24,131 nt of DNA from an uncultured Muribaculaceae bacterium (GTDB lineage Bacteria; Bacteroidota; Bacteroidia; Bacteroidales; Muribaculaceae). Location: contig CAJUIT010000027.1 of NCBI GenBank assembly GCA_910586565.1, forward strand, positions 1 to 24,131, written 5' to 3'. The position numbers and the translations under genes were made by a program. The notes beneath the pieces were generated by a model. It did no database searches and was not told the DNA's origin. It saw only the letters and a list, made by a program, of their open reading frames with translations. Below are positions 14,620 through 21,389 of this stretch, one piece after another; positions within the stretch are counted from its first letter, which is position 1, and each line of letters starts with the position of its first letter.

Positions 14620-16392
14620 TTATTTTACAATCATTTCTTCCATGCGGGCTTGCACGGGATTCATTTCACCAAGTTCTTTCAGGCGGCGGTAGGTTGGGTA
14701 GTAGATGCCCAATTCGGTTTTCACCGCTTCAACTTTCATTTGAGAATTGAGGTTGGTGAGCACATCCCAGATGGTTGATTTGGGGTCGGGGTAAGCGATT
14801 ACCTGATATTTCTTGTAGTCGTTGTCTTTGGCAAGTGCTTCCACTGCGTCGTCGAGAGTGCCGAGAACGTCGACAAGGCCGATTTTCTTTGCAGTAGCAC
14901 CATCCCACACGCGTCCCTCGGCAATGGCTTTGATTGAATCCTGCGACATGTGGCGACCCTCGGCGCAGCGCGATGTGAAGAGTTCATAGCCGCGGTTAAC
15001 CGATTCCTGCATCTTGTTGCGCATGAACGGTGTCATGGGTTCGAGAATGCTGATTCCGATGCTGTTGGCGTTGGTGCTCACATAATCAACATTAACGCCG
15101 AGTTTGTCGTGAACGAGTTCTTTAGCGCAGGGAATCATGCCGAAAATTCCGATTGAGCCGGTGAGGGTCATGGGCTGGGCGAAAATCTTGTCGGCGCCGC
15201 AGGAAATGTAGTAACCGCCCGATGCCGCATAGTCGCCCATAGAGACATAGAAAGGTTTGCCGTTCTCCTTGAGTACTTCAAGAGCATGCCAAATCTGTTC
15301 GGAAGCGAATGCAGAACCACCGCCGGAGTTTACGCGGAGCACAAGTGCATCAATGTCGTCATCTTCAGCGATTGAGAGAATGTCGGGAACCACTCGGTCG
15401 GAAGCAATTCCGTCACGTCCAGATTCCGTGATGTCGCCCGAAGCGAAATACACGGCGATTTTATGTTTTTCCGAGTTTTCGTGAGGGAGCTTAACGCCCG
15501 AACCGATATAGTCGGCGATAGAAACAAGCGGAAGGTCGTCATCTTTGTCGATATCAACTTTGTCTTTCAGGAGGTCGGAAAGTTCGTTGCGGTACATAAC
15601 TCCGTCAATAAGCTTGAGATCAACCAGATTAGAGGCTTCGGTCATGGTGGCGAGGCTGTCGGCATACTGGTTTATCAGCGCTTTGTCGATTGAGCGCGAT
15701 GCGGAGATGGCATCAACCATATTATTCCAGATATTGTCGAGGTAGACATGTGTCTGCAAGCGGTTGGCTTCGCTCATTGAGGTGAGGATGAACGGTTCGA
15801 CAGCGCTTTTGAAAGTACCCACTTTCACCACCTGCACTTCAACTCCCACTTTGTCGAGCAAGCCTTTGAAGAAGGGAATGCCGGATGCCAGACCGTGAAG
15901 ATCGAGCGAGCCTACAGGATTGAGATAAATCTCATCGGCAAGTGAGGCGATGTAATATTCTGTCTGTGAATAAGTGTCGGAATATGCTACAACCCATTTT
16001 CCTGATTTGCGGAAATCTTCGATTGCTGTGCGCACTGCCTCGGCTGTTGCTATGGGAAGCGAAGCACCTCCACATTTTATGTAGAGACCCTCGATGTTTT
16101 TGTCGTCTTTGGCGGCAGCGAGGGCTGCGGTGATGTCGGTCAGCGACTCGGGCTGCTGGCGTTCGTTGATGATGTCGTAGAAAGTTGGAGCAGTGGCTCG
16201 GTCGACGATTTCGGTGTTGAGGTTAAGACTCAGGATTGTGCCTTTATCAATTTTCACCATCGAGGAATTGCCGGAGATGGAACTCACAATGGAGCTGACG
16301 GCGAATAACATCACTAACACAATGATTAACATCATTGAAATCCAAATGGCTGCTATTGAGCCAAGCATCGAGATGAAGAAGCGTTTAAGCAT
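14620..16392 (-). CDS. sppA: Signal peptide peptidase SppA, 67-kDa double-domain type
   Basis: This inner-membrane serine/lysine protease degrades cleaved signal peptides. One N-terminal transmembrane helix (about 13-36) anchors two tandem ClpP/crotonase-fold halves in the periplasm, giving 590 residues as in E. coli SppA (618). The catalytic lysine is K195 in VGTFKSAVEPF and the nucleophile is S391 in MGDYAASGGYYISCGADKIFA, split between the halves as known for this class. NSGGGSAFASEQIW (355-368) is also conserved. The ATG at 16392 is preceded by an unusually long leader of about 188 nt with three hairpins and a good promoter at 16587-16618. lpxK follows after 39 nt. Confidence 0.96.
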   Translation of the reverse strand: MLKRFFISMLGSIAAIWISMMLIIVLVMLFAVSSIVSSISGNSSMVKIDKGTILSLNLNTEIVDRATAPTFYDIINERQQPESLTDITAALAAAKDDKNIEGLYIKCGGASLPIATAEAVRTAIEDFRKSGKWVVAYSDTYSQTEYYIASLADEIYLNPVGSLDLHGLASGIPFFKGLLDKVGVEVQVVKVGTFKSAVEPFILTSMSEANRLQTHVYLDNIWNNMVDAISASRSIDKALINQYADSLATMTEASNLVDLKLIDGVMYRNELSDLLKDKVDIDKDDDLPLVSIADYIGSGVKLPHENSEKHKIAVYFASGDITESGRDGIASDRVVPDILSIAEDDDIDALVLRVNSGGGSAFASEQIWHALEVLKENGKPFYVSMGDYAASGGYYISCGADKIFAQPMTLTGSIGIFGMIPCAKELVHDKLGVNVDYVSTNANSIGISILEPMTPFMRNKMQESVNRGYELFTSRCAEGRHMSQDSIKAIAEGRVWDGATAKKIGLVDVLGTLDDAVEALAKDNDYKKYQVIAYPDPKSTIWDVLTNLNSQMKVEAVKTELGIYYPTYRRLKELGEMNPVQARMEEMIVK

Positions 16393-16416
16393 TGTTCTTT
16401 AGAAAAGAATTGTGTT

Positions 16417-16500
16417 TGGATTGCGGTTGGGGGCAATCCATGTTCAGTTTCAGGGTTATGAGGCAGCCACAAAGCTGCTGTTAAGTCGGCATCTGCGACT
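16417..16500 (-). promoter_or_regulatory. Three-hairpin 5' leader of sppA
   Basis: In transcript order the leader contains AGTCG/CGACT (16500-16496 with 16488-16484), GCAGC/GCTGC (16478-16474 with 16467-16463) and TGGATTGC/GCAATCCA (16440-16433 with 16424-16417), all perfect stems, within 84 nt. The last ends 24 nt before the ATG. I do not recognise a known riboswitch. The 312-nt space between sppA and the DUF5686 gene otherwise holds the promoter and one further stem-loop. Confidence 0.45.
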
Positions 16501-16586
16501 CGGTTGTTAGTATTTTTGGCTTGATTATAAGGCGGTTAGTTGTGGTTACAAGAATCCAACTGCGATAGAGCCTGCCAAACCAACAA

Positions 16587-16618
16587 CAAAAATAATGCTT
16601 TTTGTTCTATTCAACAAA
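16587..16618 (-). promoter_or_regulatory. Bacteroidota promoter for sppA-lpxK(-pnp)
   Basis: On the minus strand TTTG (16618-16615), a 20-nt spacer and TATTTTTG (16594-16587) match the -33/-7 elements. Initiation near 16581 would give a leader of about 188 nt before sppA, long for a housekeeping gene in this window. Confidence 0.7.
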
Positions 16619-16624
16619 CAAAGC

Positions 16625-16652
16625 GTTAACAACTTTAACCGCGAATGTTAAC
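16625..16652 (-). terminator. Weak stem-loop after the DUF5686 gene
   Basis: GTTAACA and TGTTAAC (16652-16646 with 16631-16625) form a 7-bp stem with a 14-nt loop, about 50 nt after the DUF5686 stop. It is followed by GCTTTGTTTGTT, only partly U-rich. It may end the DUF5686 transcript or be part of the region just upstream of the sppA promoter. Confidence 0.35.
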
Positions 16653-16704
16653 ACTGTTGCGGCGTAAAGCGTAAATGGTGGAAATGGAAATAGAGTCGGA
16701 TGTG

Positions 16705-19122
16705 TCAGAATGTGACGTGCAGGGCTATGCGCAGTCCCGAGCGGTCAATGCCCGGAACATCCCTGTAGGTGAGTCGCCACACATAATCAACGCGGAGGCA
16801 TTTGAAGAGGTTGTCGAGACCCGCGCTGACTTCCATGTAGGGGTGGCCGTGCATCTGAGTATGTGCGGCACCTTCGGGAAATAAAAGCAGCGGTTCTCCC
16901 CCATTCCATTCGGAGTCGGATGTCGGATTGTTTTTGTCGCTTAATCGACCCAACCATCCTCTGAACGCAAACACTTCACGAAGTTTGAGCTTTTTGAGCA
17001 ACGGAATGTAGTTGAGAATGGCTCCGTTGGCCCAATAGGTCAAATCCCAGGAGAAATAGGAGTCATTGATAAATTCGAGCGGATTGAGTAGCGCGAAACT
17101 CTCGGGCTGGATTGTGTAGGATAGGTTTGCGTTGGGAGTGAGAAGACTTGTGTAAGGTGAGCGGCTCCATACGTGCCCACCTTTTACCATTATATCGGTG
17201 AACCCGAATGCCGATAGCCAGAACCGTTTTTGAACACTTAGTTCGGTTTTATTTATGGTGTAACGGCTCGAAAGGAATCCCTCGGGTGCAAAGGTGTGCG
17301 ACAGGATTATGACCGGTGCGTCCTGATTGATTGGGATGCGGGATGTTTTGTTTTGGTAGAATTTTTCGCCGGGGGCATAACGCAGGCGCGCTGTGAAGTA
17401 GGTTTCGTCGAAATGGAGGAGATTGTATCCGGCGGTAGTGGTGAATGGAACGAACGGCCCGGCTTCCTGACGCTCGGCGTTGACGGATGCTTCTATTGAA
17501 AAGTTGTTGGCGAGTTCGAGGGTGTAGGTAAGAGCCGTTTGCCGGCGGTAGGTTATGAGTTTGTTGGAACCGCGTTTTAGTGCGAGAAACACATTGTCGG
17601 GATTGGTGAACATGTAGTTCTGCCCTAATTGGTCGATGTCATATTTTTCGTGCACTCTGATGGAATGCACGGGAAATTCTCGCGAATGATATTTTTTCGG
17701 GTTGAAAGAATATTCGAGCTCGGCATTATATTTCCATTTCCTGTCGCGGGTGCCGTAGGCCACATAGCCGCGGGCAAACCATCTGTCGCTCAGGTTTGCC
17801 GTGGTGATGCCACCAACGCGGAGGCGTACCCCCTCCACGGTGTTGCCGCTGATAAATGTGTTTAACGGACCGATGTCGAATTTTGACGGGGAGCCGGTGT
17901 TGATGTACCCCTGAACCATACGTTTTATAATCCATTCGCCATATCGGTAGATGGGAACCCCTCTGAGTCGTGTCAGCAGTTCGGGGATGCGCTCTTCATT
18001 TCGGCTCACGTCGACGAGGCGTGCCGAGTCCCAATATGTGGAATCCTGCGCGTAAGCATCGGGTGCTGTGAACGTGTTACCCATCTTGTCGAGGAGGTCG
18101 GCATGTTCCGAAAGTCCGAATGAATGGTTATCGTAGGCTGTGGTGCGTCGTGCATAGAGTTGTTGCGTGCCTTTTATCACCGACAAAACGGCATTGAAAT
18201 CGTCTTTGAGTTTTAGTCGCGACCCGTCGGGAGCTTTGGCATAGTCCTGGATGATGGAAATGCGGTTGACGAAATTGAGGTTGATTGTGGGAGATACTCC
18301 CATAGTTACACGTCTGACAAACATGGTTGTGTCACCCTCCTCTACATAAAGCCTGCCGAGGAATGCGAATGTGGCGGGGTTGCGCGGCGCGAAGCTGAGA
18401 ACGATGCAGTGTGTGCCGTCCTCAATTGTCAATGTGTCGGTTAGATAGAATTTGTAGAAGTCGGGCGCGATGTGTGAAAGCGGACTTACGAAACGGTTTT
18501 GCAGAATGTTTATGTCGTCATCGTAGAGGTCGATTTCGCGGAAAATATCCTCAAACATCGTTTGCATGTTCTGCAGGTCGGCCACTTCGTCAATTCCGGT
18601 CTGATGAATTGCGCGGATATATTCCTTTTCGGAATGCGGATTTTTACGGTAGAGCACATCGGTGACCTTTTCCTTTATTGAAAGCGGCAGAATCGGCATG
18701 CCGGTGACGTCTGAAGTGTCAACATGTTCTTTCAGGAATGCGAAGCGTCCCGGCTTCTTGCCCGGCGGCAGCGAATCGGCTATGTGAAAATCGTGAAGGC
18801 CGAACGACACACGCTCGTATTTGCGGTAATTGTAATGCGGGTTGCGGCGCGGATCATTTGCTTCGCGAGCCGAGCGAATTTTTGTGGCAAAGTCAACAGC
18901 GGGGTTGTTGCGTTTGCTGTAGTGCTCACGGGTGCGGCGAACGGTGATTTCGCGGAGTGTCACCCCTTTCAGGGTGTCGGGGTCGGCTGATGGTTGCTGC
19001 GCGCACGCAATTCCCTCCGCAGCGAAAGCTGCGCAGAACAAAATGACAAGTATGTTGCAATGTCGGGCTAAGGAGATTTTCACCCGGTTGCGGATGTTGC
19101 CCGGAATTGTTGTGAATCGCAT
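16705..19122 (-). CDS. DUF5686-family outer-membrane beta-barrel protein
   Basis: The chosen ATG gives 805 residues, beginning with a basic segment and a signal peptide (NILVILFCAAFAAEGIACA, cleavage before QQPSADPD). A longer reading from 19179 would start inside the promoter. The motifs GVTLREITVRR, YSKRNNPAVDFATKI and HYNYRKYERVSFGL match the start of the Bacteroidota DUF5686 family. The second half alternates aromatic beta-strands and ends in LRIALHVTF, a terminal Phe typical of outer-membrane barrels. Related proteins usually carry a carboxypeptidase-regulatory-like (CarboxypepD_reg) domain before this point; here the mature protein starts almost directly with the DUF5686 region, so that domain seems absent. 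Function is unknown; surface or transport roles are guesses. Confidence 0.85.
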   Translation of the reverse strand: MRFTTIPGNIRNRVKISLARHCNILVILFCAAFAAEGIACAQQPSADPDTLKGVTLREITVRRTREHYSKRNNPAVDFATKIRSAREANDPRRNPHYNYRKYERVSFGLHDFHIADSLPPGKKPGRFAFLKEHVDTSDVTGMPILPLSIKEKVTDVLYRKNPHSEKEYIRAIHQTGIDEVADLQNMQTMFEDIFREIDLYDDDINILQNRFVSPLSHIAPDFYKFYLTDTLTIEDGTHCIVLSFAPRNPATFAFLGRLYVEEGDTTMFVRRVTMGVSPTINLNFVNRISIIQDYAKAPDGSRLKLKDDFNAVLSVIKGTQQLYARRTTAYDNHSFGLSEHADLLDKMGNTFTAPDAYAQDSTYWDSARLVDVSRNEERIPELLTRLRGVPIYRYGEWIIKRMVQGYINTGSPSKFDIGPLNTFISGNTVEGVRLRVGGITTANLSDRWFARGYVAYGTRDRKWKYNAELEYSFNPKKYHSREFPVHSIRVHEKYDIDQLGQNYMFTNPDNVFLALKRGSNKLITYRRQTALTYTLELANNFSIEASVNAERQEAGPFVPFTTTAGYNLLHFDETYFTARLRYAPGEKFYQNKTSRIPINQDAPVIILSHTFAPEGFLSSRYTINKTELSVQKRFWLSAFGFTDIMVKGGHVWSRSPYTSLLTPNANLSYTIQPESFALLNPLEFINDSYFSWDLTYWANGAILNYIPLLKKLKLREVFAFRGWLGRLSDKNNPTSDSEWNGGEPLLLFPEGAAHTQMHGHPYMEVSAGLDNLFKCLRVDYVWRLTYRDVPGIDRSGLRIALHVTF

Positions 19123-19149
19123 TTTTCTATATAACTTTGCAAAGTTATA
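19110..19149. promoter_or_regulatory. Overlapping divergent promoters on a 20-bp palindrome
   Basis: Positions 19130-19149 form a perfect palindrome, TATAACTTTG followed by its reverse complement CAAAGTTATA. Each half contains a consensus -7 box TAACTTTG: plus strand 19132-19139 (driving the CYTH gene at 19173) and minus strand 19147-19140 (driving the DUF5686 gene at 19122). The plus promoter has GTTG ending at 19112 with the ideal 19-nt spacer. The minus one has only a weak TTTC-like -33. The two polymerases would need the same DNA. Confidence 0.7.
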
Positions 19150-19172
19150 AATAATAAGCACGTCGCGAAAAT

Positions 19173-19616
19173 ATGGCAAAAGAAATCGAACGGAAGTTCC
19201 TTGTGACAGGCGATAGCTACAAGGCTATGGCAGTGAGGGTTCATCGCGTTGCACAATGCTACCTCAGCAGGCGCATTGATGCGGTGGTGAGGGTGCGCAT
19301 CAAGGACTCCGCGGCGTTCTTAACGGTGAAAGGACGCAATTCGGGGATGGTGCGGAGTGAATGGGAATATTCCGTGCCTTTAGCCGATGCCGAAGCAATG
19401 ATGCGCGATTGCAGAGAGGGGAATGTTATAGAGAAAACCCGCTATATTGTGCCGTTTGGAGGATTTGATTGGGAGGTTGATGAATTTCACGGGCATCACA
19501 ATGGATTGGTTGTAGCCGAAATTGAATTGCCCGATACGACTATCGCCCCTCCCCTCCCCCCGTTTGTCGGGGCTGAGGTGACGGGCGATGAGCGATATTA
19601 TAATTCCAATTTGTGA
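19173..19616 (+). CDS. CYTH-domain protein (triphosphate tunnel metalloenzyme family)
   Basis: The 147-residue protein starts MAKEIERKFLV, with the diagnostic ExExK motif at E4-I5-E6-R7-K8. It keeps the tunnel residues R39/R41/K43 (VVRVRIKD), TVKGR (about 51-55), EWEYSVPL, EKTRYIV and EVDEFHG...VVAEIELP. CYTH proteins bind triphosphorylated substrates with divalent metals; characterised members hydrolyse tripolyphosphate, thiamine triphosphate or act as adenylate cyclases. Short bacterial forms like this one are mostly tripolyphosphatases, so that is the best guess. It is driven from the palindromic promoter shared with the DUF5686 gene and is convergent with rlmD, 29 nt apart. Confidence 0.92.
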   Translation: MAKEIERKFLVTGDSYKAMAVRVHRVAQCYLSRRIDAVVRVRIKDSAAFLTVKGRNSGMVRSEWEYSVPLADAEAMMRDCREGNVIEKTRYIVPFGGFDWEVDEFHGHHNGLVVAEIELPDTTIAPPLPPFVGAEVTGDERYYNSNL

Positions 19617-19617
19617 T

Positions 19618-19632
19618 GCCGTGGGCAACGGC
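19618..19632 (+). terminator. Small stem-loop between CYTH gene and rlmD
   Basis: GCCGT (19618-19622) pairs with ACGGC (19628-19632) around a 5-nt loop, just after the CYTH stop and just before the convergent rlmD stop, followed by TGTTT. It is short for a terminator but is the only structure in this 29-nt convergent spacer. Confidence 0.3.
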
Positions 19633-19645
19633 TGTTTAACCGTAT

Positions 19646-21055
19646 TTACCGAAGCTCCAGCCTAACAACGTTTTCCACATGGTGAGTGTGGGGGAACATA
19701 TCCACCGGCTGCACGGCTGTGACGCGATATTTGCTGTCGAGCAGTGCAAGGTCGCGTGCCTGGGTTGCAGGGTTGCAACTCACATAGACGATTCGTTTTG
19801 GCGATGCGTTAAGGATAACTTTCACCACATCTTCATGCATGCCGGCGCGTGGGGGATCGACAATCATCACATCGGGGCGTCCGTGGCATTCGATGAAATC
19901 GTCGGTGAGCACATCCTTCATGTCGCCTGCGAAGAATTCAGTGTTGTCGATGTTGTTGACCCTGGAGTTGATTTTTGCATCCTCAATGGCGTCGGCCACA
20001 TATTCGATACCAATGACTTTGCGGGCGTTGCGTGCAACGAAGTTGGCGATGGTTCCGGTACCTGTGTAAAGGTCGTAAACGAGTTCGTCGCCGGTGAGTC
20101 CGGCAAATGAGCGGGCTACTTTGTAGAGATTATAGGCCTGCCGTGAGTTGGTTTGGTAGAATGATTTTGGCCCGATGCGAAATTTCAGCCCCTCCATATC
20201 CTCCTCTACATATTCGCGTCCCGAGTGAAGTTTTATGTCGAGGTCGCCAATTGTGTCATTGGCTTTTGTGTTTACAACATACATAAGAGATGTTATCTCG
20301 GGGAAATTGGCGCGGATGTCGTTGAGCAATGCTTCTGTCTGTTCGGGGCAGTCCTCCCCCAGAGAGAGCACAACCATGATTTCTCCTGTTGAGAGAGTGC
20401 GTATCATGAGGGTGCGCAATAATCCCTGTTGGGCGCGCAAGTCGAAAAATGTCAACCCGTTGCGCACCGCATATTCCTTTATGTGGAGACGAATGCGGTC
20501 GCCGATGTGGTTTTGCAAGTGACATTGCTCAATGTCGAGCACTTTGTCGAATGCCCCGGGAATGTGAAATCCTGCTCCCGAGCGGTCGCCTACATCCTCC
20601 CCTGAACGCAATTGCTCCCATGTGATCCAACGTTTGTTGGAGAACGTGTATTCCATTTTGTTGCGGTATTCCCACACCTGCTCCGAACCCAGAATCGGGG
20701 ATATTTCCGGCAACTCCACCTTGGCGATGCGTTGCAGCGCGTCGGCCACCTGCTGTTGTTTGCTTTCGAGCTGATAGCTGTAAGGGAGATGTTGCCAACG
20801 GCATCCGCCGCATGTGCCGAAATGCGAGCATCGCGGCGTCACGCGAATGGCCGAAGGCTGAATCATGTTTTCGATGTGCCCTTGGGCGTAGGAGTGTTTT
20901 TTCTTGTCGAGCTTTATGTCGGCGATGTCGCCGGGCGCACCGAACGGGATGAAAACCACCATGTCGTTGACCCGCGCCAGCGCGTTTCCTTCGGCTGCCA
21001 CTCCGGTTATCTCAACTGCCGGTAACACCGGGAGTTCTTTTCTTTTACGTGCCAT
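19646..21055 (-). CDS. rlmD: 23S rRNA (uracil1939-C5)-methyltransferase
   Basis: RlmD (RumA) methylates U1939 of 23S rRNA using SAM. An N-terminal TRAM domain (about 11-65) is followed by the Fe-S cluster cysteines C76, C82 and C85 (CSHFGTCGGC) and C178 (IEQCHL). The SAM domain has LVYDLYTGTGTIANFVAR (325-342), DPPRAGMH (400-407) and the nucleophile C427 in YVSCNPATQARDL. With 469 residues it is complete. RlmD, RlmC and TrmA share this fold; the four-cysteine set and TRAM domain support an RlmD/RumA-type enzyme, but Bacteroidota often hold two paralogues, so the exact uridine is less certain. A GC-rich hairpin precedes the ATG and a -7 box lies at 21107-21114. Confidence 0.9.
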   Translation of the reverse strand: MARKRKELPVLPAVEITGVAAEGNALARVNDMVVFIPFGAPGDIADIKLDKKKHSYAQGHIENMIQPSAIRVTPRCSHFGTCGGCRWQHLPYSYQLESKQQQVADALQRIAKVELPEISPILGSEQVWEYRNKMEYTFSNKRWITWEQLRSGEDVGDRSGAGFHIPGAFDKVLDIEQCHLQNHIGDRIRLHIKEYAVRNGLTFFDLRAQQGLLRTLMIRTLSTGEIMVVLSLGEDCPEQTEALLNDIRANFPEITSLMYVVNTKANDTIGDLDIKLHSGREYVEEDMEGLKFRIGPKSFYQTNSRQAYNLYKVARSFAGLTGDELVYDLYTGTGTIANFVARNARKVIGIEYVADAIEDAKINSRVNNIDNTEFFAGDMKDVLTDDFIECHGRPDVMIVDPPRAGMHEDVVKVILNASPKRIVYVSCNPATQARDLALLDSKYRVTAVQPVDMFPHTHHVENVVRLELR

Positions 21056-21069
21056 TTATCTGATTGACG

Positions 21070-21085
21070 GGCTGCCGGGGCAGCC
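21070..21085 (-). promoter_or_regulatory. GC-rich hairpin just before the rlmD start codon
   Basis: GGCTGC and GCAGCC pair around a CCCG tetraloop (7 bp if the loop is reduced to 2 nt), ending 14 nt before the rlmD ATG in a leader of about 45 nt. Bacteroidota start regions are normally unstructured and A/T-rich, so this stem may lower or regulate translation. Confidence 0.45.
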
Positions 21086-21106
21086 TATGCGGTTATTAAA
21101 TTTTTG

Positions 21107-21114
21107 CAAAGTTA
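21107..21114 (-). promoter_or_regulatory. -7 box of the rlmD promoter
   Basis: The minus strand reads TAACTTTG, an exact -7 consensus, 51 nt before the rlmD ATG. No TTG is found 17-21 nt upstream, so the -33 element is weak or absent. Confidence 0.5.
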
Positions 21115-21218
21115 GTGATTTGAGCCGTATGCTGCCGCGGGTTTTAACATGAAATAAAAAATTAAGTGAAAAACGCCCTTTTTTTATTAAGCGTGCGTGG
21201 TTTTCCGTGGCAAAGTGC

Positions 21219-21226
21219 TATCTTTG
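21219..21226 (+). promoter_or_regulatory. -7 box of the ppdK promoter
   Basis: TATCTTTG is an exact match to TAnnTTTG. The -33 region (about 21196-21204) contains GTGGTTTT rather than a clean TTG. Transcription would begin near 21232, giving a leader of about 157 nt before ppdK. Confidence 0.6.
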
Positions 21227-21232
21227 CAAAAT

Positions 21233-21389
21233 AGAAGTGTCGCTCTGACGGCTGCAAAAGCTTTTTCGATTGAACCTGCCGAATACCGGTAAAAAACACG
21301 ATACATTTTTGCGCCCGGGCGCCACTAACGAAATTCAAGAATTACAATAAACAAATCTCATAACTCTAATCAAAAATTTTCAGACCCAA
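21233..21389 (+). promoter_or_regulatory. Long 5' leader of ppdK
   Basis: About 157 nt separate the predicted transcription start from the ATG. The leader includes a perfect G/C palindrome GCGCCCGGGCGC (21311-21322), which as RNA could form a short 4-bp stem with a tetraloop, and then an A/T-rich unstructured run into the start codon. I recognise no known riboswitch. This, with the rlmD leader and the two -7 boxes, accounts for the 334-nt intergenic region. Confidence 0.35.
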
